Positions 7,563 through 16,343 of a DNA stretch of 64,000 nt are shown here, in pieces. The position numbers and the translations under genes are program-made. Below the pieces are notes generated by a model that was given only the letters and a program-made list of their open reading frames with translations, did no database searches and was not told the origin of the DNA. Source of the DNA: JAJDXW01 sp965214795 (GTDB lineage: Bacteria > Pseudomonadota > Gammaproteobacteria > HK1); contig OZ243976.1 of NCBI GenBank assembly GCA_965214795.1, positions 2,914,001 through 2,978,000 on the forward strand. The letters run 5' to 3'. Within the stretch, counting starts at the first letter, position 1, and each line of letters begins with the position of its first letter.

Positions 7563-8221
7563 GCGGGGCCGGGCGGCGATTGGACGGCGTGCGGCTCCCG
7601 CCCACGCTCCGTCCGGAGTGCGTCCAGGATCGCGCAGGTGACGTCCGGAACGTCGAGCCGGGCGTCGATGAGCCGATAACGATCGGGATGCCGCCGGCAC
7701 CGTTCGAGATAGGCTCCGCGAACGCGTTCGAAGAACTCGAGGTGCTCGCGTTCGAACCGGTCTCTCGTCTCCCGAAAGAGCTCCCCCGAGATGCGTGAAA
7801 GGCTCATTTCTACAGGCAGATCCAGGAATATAGTGAGATCAGGTCTTAAACCACTTTGCACCCACGACTCCAGCACGGAGATCCTTTCCGCGGGAATGCC
7901 TCGCCCACCCCCCTGGTAGGCGTAGCTCGCATCGGTGAACCGGTCGCACAGCACCCACGCCCCCCGGCCGAGCGCGGGCCCGATCCGGGTCGCGATATGG
8001 TCGGCCCGCGCGGCGAAGAGCAGGAGGAGCTCCGCATCCGGGATGATCGGCTCGCCGCCGAGAAGAATCTCGCGAAGCCGCTCCCCGAGCCGGGTACCTC
8101 CCGGCTCGCGGGTCATCGCGACCTCGATGCCTCGCCCCCCGAGCGCCTCGGCCACCGCCCGGACCTGGGTCGTCTTTCCCGCTCCGTCCAGCCCTTCGAA
8201 GGTGATGAAGCGGCCGGTCAT
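7559..8221 (-). CDS. tmk: thymidylate kinase
   Basis: 220-residue kinase that phosphorylates dTMP to dTDP. The P-loop FEGLDGAGKTTQ is at the N-terminus, TREPGGT is the dTMP-binding DR/REPGG segment, and DRFTDASYAYQGGGRG is the family signature with the catalytic DR. The start is ATG 8221 rather than the upstream MAAPPRREPEP codon, because ATG 8221 overlaps the mltG stop by 4 bp and is followed directly by the conserved strand (RFITFEGLDG). Confidence 0.96.
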   Translation of the reverse strand: MTGRFITFEGLDGAGKTTQVRAVAEALGGRGIEVAMTREPGGTRLGERLREILLGGEPIIPDAELLLLFAARADHIATRIGPALGRGAWVLCDRFTDASYAYQGGGRGIPAERISVLESWVQSGLRPDLTIFLDLPVEMSLSRISGELFRETRDRFEREHLEFFERVRGAYLERCRRHPDRYRLIDARLDVPDVTCAILDALRTERGREPHAVQSPPGPA

Positions 8222-9237
8222 CGGTTCCGGTTCGCGGCGCGGCGGCGCTGCCATTCATCCACCGCCCGCCGGTGCTCGGCGAAAGTGTCCGAGAACACGT
8301 GCCCCCCCTGCCCGGTGGCCACGAAGAACAGCTCGCCGCCGCTCGCGGGGTGGAGCGCGGCGTGGAGCGACGCGGCCCCCGGGAGGCCGATGGGCGTCGG
8401 CGGCAGGCCGGAACGACGGTAGGTGTTGTAGGGGGAGTCCCGCCTCAGGTCCCGTCGGGTAAGGTTTCCGTCGAAGCCCTCGCCGAGCCCGTATATCACG
8501 GTCGGATCCGCTTGAAGCCGCATCCCCTTCCGAAGCCGCCGAACGAACACCCCGGCAATGCGCGGGCGTTCCTCCGGAACGGCGGTCTCTTTTTCGACGA
8601 TCGAGGCCAGGATGAGGGCCTCGTAGGGACTTCCGTAGGGAAGGCCCCCGCTTCGCTTCCCCCACGCCGCCTCGAGATGCTCGACCATCGCCCGGTGGGC
8701 CATTGCAAGGACAGCCACGTCGGTCGCGCCGCGCGGGAAATCGTAGGTGGCCGGCAGGAACCACCCTTCCGGGCTCGGGGTCGGAAGGTCGAGGACCCGC
8801 GCGACGTCCGCGGGGCTGTCGATGGTGGCCCGGACGAGGGGATGGGACTGGATCTCGACGAGGGCTCGGCGCCAGCCCCACCCTTCGATGAGGCGGATCC
8901 GATGTCGAACGACTTCCCCGCGCTCCATCATGTCCAGCAGGCGCGCCGGGGTCGCGAGCGGCGGAACGCGATACTCGCCGGCCTGGATGCGGCGATCCCG
9001 ATCGTGCCACCGGGCATACCCCGCGAGATACCGCGGGCGGGCCAGGATCGAGTCGCCGGCGAGCCGATCCGCAACCCCCCTCAGCGTCTGTCCCCGCTCC
9101 ACGATCAGCACGTACCCTTCGCTCGGAACGTTCATCGGGGTCTCCATGAACCGCTCGACGTCGTGCACCAGCCACACCGCACCCAGGGCGACCGCCGCGA
9201 GAGCCGCCCCGAGCACCGGGAGGCCGACGGCTCGCAT
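8218..9237 (-). CDS. mltG: endolytic peptidoglycan transglycosylase MltG (YceG-like)
   Basis: 339-residue inner-membrane enzyme that cuts nascent glycan strands and sets their length. The N-terminal membrane anchor is VLGAALAAVALGAVWLV. A LysM-like part is followed by the YceG domain with the catalytic Glu in ILASIVEKETAVPEER and the conserved ADPTVIYGLG and SPYNTYRRSGLPPTPI segments. In most relatives pabC lies between fabF and mltG; here only 5 bp separate them and pabC is absent. Confidence 0.95.
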   Translation of the reverse strand: MRAVGLPVLGAALAAVALGAVWLVHDVERFMETPMNVPSEGYVLIVERGQTLRGVADRLAGDSILARPRYLAGYARWHDRDRRIQAGEYRVPPLATPARLLDMMERGEVVRHRIRLIEGWGWRRALVEIQSHPLVRATIDSPADVARVLDLPTPSPEGWFLPATYDFPRGATDVAVLAMAHRAMVEHLEAAWGKRSGGLPYGSPYEALILASIVEKETAVPEERPRIAGVFVRRLRKGMRLQADPTVIYGLGEGFDGNLTRRDLRRDSPYNTYRRSGLPPTPIGLPGAASLHAALHPASGGELFFVATGQGGHVFSDTFAEHRRAVDEWQRRRAANRNR

Positions 9238-9242
9238 GTGCG

Positions 9243-10484
9243 TCAGGAAAGGGACCTGAAGACCAGGCTGCCGTTCGTTCCGCCGAATCCGAACGAATTG
9301 GATAACGCGACGTCGATCTTCATCTCCCGGGCGATGTCGGGTACGTAGTCGAGATCGCAGTCCGGGCTCGGATCCTTCAGGTTGATGGTCGGCGGCGCAA
9401 CGCCGTCACGAATCGCGAGCACGCAGAATATCGCCTCGATACCCCCGGCCGCGCCCAGCGTGTGCCCGATCATGGACTTGGTGGAGCTGATGGCGAGCCG
9501 CTTCGCATGCTCCGCGAACACCTCCTTGACCGCGCGCGTCTCGATCACGTCGCCGGCCGGTGTCGAGGTGCCGTGGGCGTTGATGTAGTCGATGTCCTCG
9601 GGAGATACCCCGGCATCGTCGAGCGCGAGCTGCATGCATCGCCGGGCGCCATCCCCGTCGTCGGGGGGAAGGGTGATGTGGAAGGCATCGCTGCTCATGC
9701 CGAACCCCGCCATCTCCGCGTAGATGCGGGCGCCGCGGGCGCTCGCGTGTTCGAGGCTCTCCAGCATCAGGACGCCGGCTCCGTCGGCCAGCACGAATCC
9801 GTCGCGGCCTTCGTCCCACGGCCGGCTCGCACCTTCCGGATCGTCGTTGCGCGTCGACAGCGCGCGGGCGGACGCGAAGCCGGCCAACCCGGTCGGCGAC
9901 GTGGCCATCTCGGTTCCGCCGGCCAGCATGCAGTCGGCATCTCCACGTTCGATCATCCGAGCCGCATGGCCGATGCAGTGCGCACCGGTCGAGCAGGCGG
10001 TGACGATGCTGTAGGTGGGCCCCTTGATGCCGTATCGGATCGACAGGTTGCCGGCCACCATGTTGATGATGTTGGAGGGGACGAAGAAGGGAGACACCTT
10101 GCGCGGCCCCCCGTTCAACAGCGCCTCGAACCCCTTCTCGATGCCCGGAAGCCCGCCGATCCCGGAGCCGATGCAGGCTCCGATCCGCTCCGCGTTCGCC
10201 TCGGTCACCTTGAGGCCCGCGTCCTCCATGGCCTGGATGCCCGCCACCAGCCCGTAGTGAATGAAGGGATCCATTCTCCGGGCGTCCCGCGGAATGAGGT
10301 AGGGAGAGAGATCGAGGCCGCGGACCGCTCCACCGATCCGGCTTGCATACCCGGAGACGTCGAACGCATCGATCCTCCGGATCCCGCTCCGCCCGGCGAC
10401 GACGTTCGACCAGGCTTCCGCGACGTCGTTGCCGGCCGGCGTAACCGCGCCGAGTCCGGTCACGACCACCCGTCTTCGTGTCAT
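9243..10484 (-). CDS. fabF: beta-ketoacyl-ACP synthase II
   Basis: 413-residue condensing enzyme of fatty-acid elongation. The Cys-His-His triad is visible: active-site Cys in VTACSTGAHC, His in NAHGTSTPAGD, His in SMIGHTLGAAG. The C-terminus NSFGFGGTNGSLVF is the family glycine-rich end. The start is ATG 10484, 23 bp below acpP, in the usual acpP-fabF order. Full length. Confidence 0.97.
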   Translation of the reverse strand: MTRRRVVVTGLGAVTPAGNDVAEAWSNVVAGRSGIRRIDAFDVSGYASRIGGAVRGLDLSPYLIPRDARRMDPFIHYGLVAGIQAMEDAGLKVTEANAERIGACIGSGIGGLPGIEKGFEALLNGGPRKVSPFFVPSNIINMVAGNLSIRYGIKGPTYSIVTACSTGAHCIGHAARMIERGDADCMLAGGTEMATSPTGLAGFASARALSTRNDDPEGASRPWDEGRDGFVLADGAGVLMLESLEHASARGARIYAEMAGFGMSSDAFHITLPPDDGDGARRCMQLALDDAGVSPEDIDYINAHGTSTPAGDVIETRAVKEVFAEHAKRLAISSTKSMIGHTLGAAGGIEAIFCVLAIRDGVAPPTINLKDPSPDCDLDYVPDIAREMKIDVALSNSFGFGGTNGSLVFRSLS

Positions 10485-10507
10485 GGAGGCAGGCGCGCCT
10501 CGGCGGG

Positions 10508-10747
10508 CTACTCGGCGGCGTGGGCGTTCAGGTACTCGACCGCCTCCTTGACGGTCGTGATCTTCTCGGCGTCCTCATCCGGGATCTCGCAACCGAACTC
10601 CTCTTCCAGAGCCATCACGAGCTCCACCGTATCGAGCGAATCGGCCCCGAGGTCGTCGACAAACGACGTGTCGATGCTGATCTCGTCTTCCTTGACCCCG
10701 AGCTGCTCCACGATGATGTGCCTGACCCGTTCCTCGACGTTGCTCAT
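10508..10747 (-). CDS. acpP: acyl carrier protein
   Basis: 79-residue acidic carrier of acyl chains in fatty-acid synthesis. The phosphopantetheine attachment Ser is in GADSLDTVELVMALEEEFG. A strong ribosome-binding site (AGGAGG) lies 10-11 bp upstream of ATG 10747, stronger than those of its neighbours, as expected for a very abundant protein. A 168-bp gap separates it from fabG and may contain its own promoter, but no convincing -35/-10 pair is seen. Confidence 0.98.
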   Translation of the reverse strand: MSNVEERVRHIIVEQLGVKEDEISIDTSFVDDLGADSLDTVELVMALEEEFGCEIPDEDAEKITTVKEAVEYLNAHAAE

Positions 10748-10915
10748 TCTGCCCGAACCTCCTGAATTGACGCGCGGCGCGGCCGTGAACCGGCGCCTAG
10801 TTTAGTGAATCCTCGGTGGGATGTAGAGACCGGGCGCGGCCCCTCGCGGGCCTCGATCCGGGTTCCCGGGGAGGCGTTGATTCCGCCACCGGAGCGCACC
10901 GTTCGGGGGGAGCGC

Positions 10916-11653
10916 CTACGGCATGTACATCCCGCCGTTGACGTGGATCGTCTCTCCGGTGACGTATCGCGCACCCGGTGAGGCGAGGAACGCAACCACC
11001 GAGGCCACGTCCTTCGGTCCGCCGAGCCGGCCGAGCGGGATCTCCGACTCGAGGCGCACCCGCTGTTCCTCCGGCAACCCGTGGGTCATGTCGGTCTCGA
11101 TGAATCCGGGAGCGACGGTGTTGACGGTGATTCCGCGGGAGGCCACCTCGCGGGCGAGCGACTTGGAGAACCCCACGATCCCCGCCTTCGCGGCCGCGTA
11201 GTTCGTCTGCCCCGGATTGCCGATCATGCCGATCACCGAAGTGACGTTGATGATGGTACCCGTGCGGGCACGCATCATCGGGCGCAACGCACCCCGGCAC
11301 ATGCGATAGATTCCACCGAGATTGACGGAGACCACTTCATCCCACGCATCCGGTTTCATTCGCGCCAGCAGACTGTCCCGAGTCAGGCCCGCATTGTTGA
11401 CCAGAACCTCCGGAACGCCGCCGTCCGACGCGAGAGCCGCGAAGAGGGCGTCGACCGAGCCCTGGTCTCTCACGTCGAGCACGGCGCCGCGCCCGGGAAT
11501 CGAGGCGTCGGAAAGCGTCTCGCGGATCGACTCGGCTCCGGCCGCCGTCGTCGCGGTCCCCACCACCAAGCGTCCCATGGCGGCGAACGAGAGCGCGACC
11601 GCGCGGCCGATCCCGCGGCTTGCCCCGGTGACCAGAACGACCGGGTCAGCCAT
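10916..11653 (-). CDS. fabG: 3-oxoacyl-ACP reductase
   Basis: 245-residue NADPH-dependent short-chain dehydrogenase that reduces beta-ketoacyl-ACP. The cofactor motif is TGASRGIGRAVAL. The N-S-Y-K active site is covered by VLVNNAGLTRD, NVTSVIGMIG and QTNYAAAKAG. The start ATG 11653 overlaps the end of fabD by 8 bp. Position between fabD and acpP is standard. Confidence 0.97.
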   Translation of the reverse strand: MADPVVLVTGASRGIGRAVALSFAAMGRLVVGTATTAAGAESIRETLSDASIPGRGAVLDVRDQGSVDALFAALASDGGVPEVLVNNAGLTRDSLLARMKPDAWDEVVSVNLGGIYRMCRGALRPMMRARTGTIINVTSVIGMIGNPGQTNYAAAKAGIVGFSKSLAREVASRGITVNTVAPGFIETDMTHGLPEEQRVRLESEIPLGRLGGPKDVASVVAFLASPGARYVTGETIHVNGGMYMP

Positions 11654-12584
11654 CGCCGAGCGCCTCGACGGCCGTGGCCAGCGACGCGGGATCGAAGACC
11701 GGGTACGCTTGCAGGCTCCGGTCGATGCGCCGGCTCAACCCGGCCAGGACCCGGCCGGGACCCGGCTCCAGAACCGCGTCGATGCCCGACTCGACGAGCC
11801 GCCGGACGGTCGCCGTCCACGGCACCGGAGAGAAGATCTGGTGGACGAGGCGGTCGCGTATCGAGGCCGGATCGCCGTGCGGCTCCACGCCGATGTTCGC
11901 CACCACGGGAACGGCCGGAGTCGAGAACTCCACCTCTTCGAGACGCGAGCGGAACCGTTCGGCCGCGGGCGCCATGAGCGGAGAATGGACCGGAACGCTG
12001 AGGGGCAGGAGGATCGCACGACGGGCGCCCGCCTTGCGGGCGAGCTCGAGCGCCCGCTCCACCGCTCCCGCATGACCGGCGAGCACCACCTGCCCCGGCG
12101 CGTTGAAGTTCACGGGGCGTACCACTTCCCCCTGCTCCGCGGCCCGGCAAGCCGCTGCGATCTCATCGTCGTCGAGCCCGATCACCGCCGCCACCGCTCC
12201 CTCTCCGGCCGGCACCGCCTCCTGCATGAACCGCCCGCGAGCCGCGACAAGCGCGGCCGCGTCGGGGAAGCCGACGGCGTTCGCGCACACCAGGGCCGAG
12301 TATTCCCCGAGGCTGTGTCCGGCCATGATGTCCGGGGCGCCTCCGCCCTGCTCCACCCAGATCCGGAAGACCGCGACGCCGGCGGCCAGCATCGCGGGCT
12401 GCGTGCACTCGGTAGCGTTCAGCTTCTCCTCGGGGCCCTCCCGGCAGACTTCCCACAGGTCGTAGCCGAGAACCTCCGACGCCTCGGCGAACGTCGCCTC
12501 CACTGCGGGGAAGGCATCGGCGAGGCCGGCGAGCATTCCCACCGACTGGGACCCCTGGCCGGGAAAGACCGCCGCGAAGCCCAT
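11646..12584 (-). CDS. fabD: malonyl-CoA:ACP transacylase
   Basis: 312-residue acyltransferase that loads malonyl groups onto ACP. It begins MGFAAVFPGQGSQSVGM. The nucleophile elbow is AGHSLGEYSAL (catalytic Ser), and the partner His lies in SVPVHSPLM. The start ATG 12584 shares one base with the fabH stop (TGATG), giving tight coupling. Full length. Confidence 0.97.
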   Translation of the reverse strand: MGFAAVFPGQGSQSVGMLAGLADAFPAVEATFAEASEVLGYDLWEVCREGPEEKLNATECTQPAMLAAGVAVFRIWVEQGGGAPDIMAGHSLGEYSALVCANAVGFPDAAALVAARGRFMQEAVPAGEGAVAAVIGLDDDEIAAACRAAEQGEVVRPVNFNAPGQVVLAGHAGAVERALELARKAGARRAILLPLSVPVHSPLMAPAAERFRSRLEEVEFSTPAVPVVANIGVEPHGDPASIRDRLVHQIFSPVPWTATVRRLVESGIDAVLEPGPGRVLAGLSRRIDRSLQAYPVFDPASLATAVEALGDG

Positions 12585-13552
12585 CAGTACCGGACCAGGG
12601 CCGATCCCCACGTGAAGCCCCCGCCGAAGGCCTCGAGGAGGAGCAGGTCGCCCCGGCTGATCCGCCCGTCCCGGATGGCCTCGTCGAGTGCGAGAGGGAC
12701 CGATCCGGCCGACGTGTTTCCGTGGCGGTCCACGGTGACCACGACCCGCTCCATCGGCATGCGCAACCGGCGGGCGGTGGCCTCGATGATGCGATAGTTG
12801 GCCTGATGGGGAACCAGCCAGTCGACGTCGCCGCGTTCGAGCCGGTTCGCCTCGAGCGTCCGGTCGACGATGGAGCCCAACACTCTCACCGCCCGCTTGA
12901 ATACCTCGCTGCCCTGCATCCGGGTTCGCGCCGCGCTCTGGGACGGGTGGTCGTAGCCGTCCTCCACGCTGCCTTCCACGTAAAGGAGGCGCTCCCCCTT
13001 CCCGTCGGCGTGAAGATGGGTCGTCATCACGCCCGGTTCCGACGCGGCCTCGAGCACGATCGCCCCGGCACCGTCGCCGAACAGAATGCAGGTGCCGCGG
13101 TCGCTCCAGTCGAGCAGGCGCGAATGCACGTCCGCGCCGACGACGAGCGCGCGCTCCGCGCTTCCGGTGCGAACGAACTTCTCGGCGACGCCGAGCGCGT
13201 AGACGAAGCCGGTGCACACCGCCTGCACGTCGAACGCGGCGCCTCCCTCGGCTCCGAGGCGAGCCTGCAGCCGGCATGCGGTGGACGGATAGACCCGGTC
13301 CGGCGTAGTGGTGCCCAGCACGATGAGGTCGAGGTCGGCCGCCTCGACGCCGGCCGCCTCGAGGGCTCGACGCGAAGCCCGCTCCGCGAGGTCGCAGGTC
13401 GTCTCCCCGGGGGCGGCAATGCGCCGCTCGCGGATGCCCGTGCGTTCCCGGATCCACTCGTCCGTGGTATCGACGGTCCTCGAGAGCTCCTCGTTGGTCA
13501 GCACCCGCTCCGGGAGATAGCCACCGGTGCCGGCGATGCGGGCGAAGGTCAT
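12584..13552 (-). CDS. fabH: beta-ketoacyl-ACP synthase III
   Basis: 322-residue enzyme that starts fatty-acid synthesis by condensing acetyl-CoA with malonyl-ACP. The Cys-His-Asn triad is present: AVCTGFVYAL, VPHQANYRII and GNTSAGSVPLAL. The start ATG 13552 overlaps the plsX stop by 4 bp. Full length, with standard neighbours. Confidence 0.97.
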   Translation of the reverse strand: MTFARIAGTGGYLPERVLTNEELSRTVDTTDEWIRERTGIRERRIAAPGETTCDLAERASRRALEAAGVEAADLDLIVLGTTTPDRVYPSTACRLQARLGAEGGAAFDVQAVCTGFVYALGVAEKFVRTGSAERALVVGADVHSRLLDWSDRGTCILFGDGAGAIVLEAASEPGVMTTHLHADGKGERLLYVEGSVEDGYDHPSQSAARTRMQGSEVFKRAVRVLGSIVDRTLEANRLERGDVDWLVPHQANYRIIEATARRLRMPMERVVVTVDRHGNTSAGSVPLALDEAIRDGRISRGDLLLLEAFGGGFTWGSALVRY

Positions 13553-14568
13553 GCGCTCCGCCTCAGCGAGAGAAGGCCGTCGAGGTGCTCGCCGATGTGT
13601 GCGGGTACGTTGTTCTCCACCTCCGCGACCGCTTCCCGGATCGCGTTCGCGAACGAGTAAGTGTCGGCTCGTCCGTGGCTCTTGACCACGGTGCCGCGCA
13701 GTCCCACGAATATCGCTCCGTTGTAGGTACGAGGATCGATGCGGCGGGCCACCGACCGAAGGACCGGCCGCGCAAGCAGGCCCGCGAACCGATTGAAGCC
13801 CGTGCGCCGGAACTCGCCGTTGATCATGGCGCCGATCATCCGGGCCGCCCCTTCGCTGGACTTGAGGGCGATGTTGCCCGCGAAACCGTCGCAGACCACG
13901 ACGTCCGCCTCACCGCTGAAGATCCCGTCCCCTTCCACGAATCCGACGTAGTGGAGATCGCTCCGGGCAATGAGCCGGGCCGCCTCGCGCACCCGTTCAT
14001 GCCCCTTGATCTCCTCTTCTCCGACGTTGAGAAGACCGATGCGCGGCGCGGGGAGGTGGTGGACGGCGCTCACCAGCGCCGACCCCATGACCGCGAACTG
14101 GAAAAGGTGTTCCGGGGTCGGATCGACGTTCGCGCCGAGATCGAGCACGTGGGTGTGCCCGCGCCTCGACGGCAGGGCGGAGATGATCGCCGGCCGGCCG
14201 ATGCCGGGCAGCGTCTTCAGGACGAAGCGCGCGATGGCGAGCAGGGCCCCCGTGTTTCCCGCGCTCACGCATGCGTCGGCTTCGCTGCACGCCACGAGGT
14301 CCAGGGCGACGCGCATGGAAGAGTCCCGTTTCGTGCGCAGCGCCTGGGCCGGAGGCTCGTCCATCCCGACCTGCTCGCCGGCGTGGTGGACGCGTACCCG
14401 CGGCGAGCGACCTCGGCCGGAGAGTTCGGCCTCGATGCGCTCGGAATCTCCGACGAGAACGGCCTTGAGGTGCTCGATCCGCTCGATGGCGGCGAGGGCG
14501 GCCGGTACGACGACGGACGGGCCGTGGTCACCGCCCATCGCGTCGAGCGCGATGGTGATCGGCTGCAT
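13549..14568 (-). CDS. plsX: phosphate acyltransferase PlsX
   Basis: 339-residue peripheral membrane enzyme that makes acyl-phosphate from acyl-ACP for phospholipid synthesis. The N-terminal signature ALDAMGGDHGP is followed by SAGNTGALLA, LLNVGEEEIKG and VVCDGFAGNIALKSSEG, all conserved in the family. It starts 21 bp below rpmF and overlaps fabH by 4 bp, linking phospholipid and fatty-acid genes in one transcript. Confidence 0.97.
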   Translation of the reverse strand: MQPITIALDAMGGDHGPSVVVPAALAAIERIEHLKAVLVGDSERIEAELSGRGRSPRVRVHHAGEQVGMDEPPAQALRTKRDSSMRVALDLVACSEADACVSAGNTGALLAIARFVLKTLPGIGRPAIISALPSRRGHTHVLDLGANVDPTPEHLFQFAVMGSALVSAVHHLPAPRIGLLNVGEEEIKGHERVREAARLIARSDLHYVGFVEGDGIFSGEADVVVCDGFAGNIALKSSEGAARMIGAMINGEFRRTGFNRFAGLLARPVLRSVARRIDPRTYNGAIFVGLRGTVVKSHGRADTYSFANAIREAVAEVENNVPAHIGEHLDGLLSLRRSA

Positions 14569-14589
14569 TCGGGACGCTTCGGGCCCGAC

Positions 14590-14769
14590 CTATCCGTCCT
14601 TGCCGGCAATCACCTTTCGGCCTCGGTAATAGCCGTCGGGGCTGATGTGGTGGCGCCGATGCACTTCTCCGGTCTCCGGTTCAATCGAGAGGCTCGGAGA
14701 ACGCAGTGCATCGTGGGCGCGCCGCATCCCGCGCTTTGCGCGCGTCTTGCGATTTTGCTGAACCGCCAT
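14590..14769 (-). CDS. rpmF: 50S ribosomal protein L32
   Basis: 59-residue protein, read on the minus strand from ATG 14769 to TAG at 14590-14592. It begins MAVQQNRKTRAKRGMRRAHD, the usual L32 N-terminus, and ends with HHISPDGYYRGRKVI plus a short tail. The zinc Cys pairs found in some L32 proteins are absent, as in many gammaproteobacteria. It lies between yceD and plsX as in E. coli (12 bp and 21 bp spacers). Confidence 0.96.
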   Translation of the reverse strand: MAVQQNRKTRAKRGMRRAHDALRSPSLSIEPETGEVHRRHHISPDGYYRGRKVIAGKDG

Positions 14770-14781
14770 GAATCGGTGTCC

Positions 14782-15291
14782 TCAGGTACGAGACTGTCGA
14801 AGCCGGGTGCGGAGGCCGGAAAACGGCGAGTCTTCCGGGGCCGGAGCGCCGATCTCCCCCACGGGGAAGCACACCTCGGGCGGGTGCATCGGGAAGTCCG
14901 GCAGAGCGAGCAGTATTTCGTCCTCGATCATCGTCGTCAATCCGATCCGTTCGCCGCATTCGAGCGGCTCGTAGCCGGCTGCGAGCTCCGCCCGGCCCAC
15001 CACTTCGTCACCGTCCGTGAACGCGACCTTCAGCTCGGGGGCCAGCTCCAGGTCGAACGGACCGAGGCAGCGCTGGCAGGTCAGGCGCGCCGTCAGGCGG
15101 ACGTATCCCTCCGCCCTCGGCACTCCGGAGGCCGACATCCGGAAACGCAGCACGACCTCCACCAAGCCGGAATCGTCTCGCACGAGGCTGCCGACTCTCG
15201 ACAACCCGGCCACGGGAACAGCGCCGTTGATGCGGGTCTGCTGGCGAGCGAGCCGGAGCGGGTCCACGAACTCGGGCAACGGGCCAAGCAT
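14782..15291 (-). CDS. yceD: YceD/DUF177 family protein
   Basis: 169-residue protein of the DUF177 family, linked to 23S rRNA accumulation and usually next to rpmF. The key features are LPEFVDPLRLARQ at the start, a CQRCLGPFDLEL segment in the middle and a conserved acidic region (DGDEVVGR, IEDEILLALP). The start ATG 15291 fits the family N-terminus. A near-consensus promoter ends so close upstream that the transcript would be almost leaderless. It heads the long leftward operon. Confidence 0.92.
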   Translation of the reverse strand: MLGPLPEFVDPLRLARQQTRINGAVPVAGLSRVGSLVRDDSGLVEVVLRFRMSASGVPRAEGYVRLTARLTCQRCLGPFDLELAPELKVAFTDGDEVVGRAELAAGYEPLECGERIGLTTMIEDEILLALPDFPMHPPEVCFPVGEIGAPAPEDSPFSGLRTRLRQSRT

Positions 15292-15300
15292 GGCGCGCGG

Positions 15301-15329
15301 ATTCTATTTTGGCCCCCGGACCATGTCAA
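15301..15329 (-). promoter_or_regulatory. sigma70-type promoter of the yceD-rpmF-plsX-fab operon
   Basis: On the minus strand TTGACA (15329-15324) is followed by a 17-bp spacer and TAGAAT (15306-15301), close to the housekeeping consensus. Transcription would begin near 15294, only 3-4 bases before the yceD ATG. Inferred from sequence only. Confidence 0.6.
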
Positions 15330-15379
15330 AGAGTTGTTCGAGGCCGGCGGGACCATCCCGAAGTCGGCGACATCCCACT

Positions 15380-15640
15380 GATTCGTCTTGTTTTCGAGCG
15401 CCGTCCGATAAATTTTTTTGTATTTGAAATCAACTAGATATGAAATAAAACAGGATGGTTCCGTCAATGTCGGACAGGGCTGATTCGTTCTCGGCCTTCC
15501 TTGATGACCACAGGGATGACCGCGGGGATGACCACGGGTGCGTATCGTCTTGATTGGACACATTGTTCTCCGGTCGCCGCCGACTTCGGGTCTCCAGCTC
15601 GTCAGTGGACGCAAATTTTTGAATTCGTTGGCCATATTGG
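15380..15640. repeat. AT-rich intergenic tract with a 3 x 12-bp tandem repeat
   Basis: The gap between yceD and the small Cys-rich gene (15292-15854) contains no recognisable gene beyond the promoter. About 15400-15470 is strongly AT-rich (AAATTTTTTTGTATTTGAAA and similar). At 15503-15538 GATGACCACAGG is repeated three times with small changes. A second AT-rich patch lies near 15610-15650. The composition is unlike the flanking operons and suggests acquired or decaying DNA. Confidence 0.5.
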
Positions 15641-15854
15641 AACGAATGAATCAGCCCGGTCAATGCCGGTTAATGCCGGGCCATCCGGGACCGGGAGGGT
15701 TGGTCGAGGTGGGCGGCGTGTCGGGCGAGGTCCTGCGCACCGGTGCCGGGCGCTCCGCCACCACCTTGCGGCGGGACCCCGGTCGAGCGGAAGATCGCGC
15801 CGGCGGAATACGGACACCGGTTCGGCGGAGAACGTCGAGGAGCGCGCGGACGCG

Positions 15855-16121
15855 ATGGCGAGACGAAGGAAGGGCCCGAGGTCGAGCGGGGCGGACGACC
15901 ATCCCGAAGCCTGCACGTGTCACTGGCCCGGTTGCGAACGCCAGGTCCCGCCGCACTCCTGGGCTTGCGCGGAACACTGGGCCGTGCTGCCGAAGCGGCT
16001 TCGCGATCGGGTCGCGCGCGCCTATCGGCCGGGACAGGAGATCGACAAGCAACCCTCGCGGGAATACATCCGGACCGCGCAGGAGGTGCACCACTGGATG
16101 GTCGAACACGACATCCGCTGA
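15855..16121 (+). CDS. small Cys-rich hypothetical protein
   Basis: 88-residue protein read from ATG 15855 (MARRRKGPRS). It has four cysteines in a putative zinc-binding layout: CTCHWPGCERQVPP then WACAEHW. A conserved-looking helical part follows (LPKRLRDRVARAYRPGQEID), then EYIRTAQEVHHWMVEHDI. Small proteins of this type occur in proteobacterial genomes and phages without known function. It is a single gene between an AT-rich tract and rluC. The frame is open further upstream, but that extension has no protein character. Confidence 0.7.
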   Translation: MARRRKGPRSSGADDHPEACTCHWPGCERQVPPHSWACAEHWAVLPKRLRDRVARAYRPGQEIDKQPSREYIRTAQEVHHWMVEHDIR

Positions 16122-16343
16122 CCGCGCTCGCGCCGCATTCACGCCCCATCCGTCGCCCCGCCCGGGGGGCGAAGATCGTCATGCCGGGACGGACCCTCCG
16201 GCCGGGATCGGGCCCGCCCTTCCGTCGTGCCCTCCTCCACCGGCTCGGACTTCCATTCGAGGCAATCGCGTCCGGCGCCGTGGAGCGGCCGCGAGCCGGC
16301 GAGTCCCTGGCCGCCGCCACGATGCCTTCGAGGGCGACGGCCG

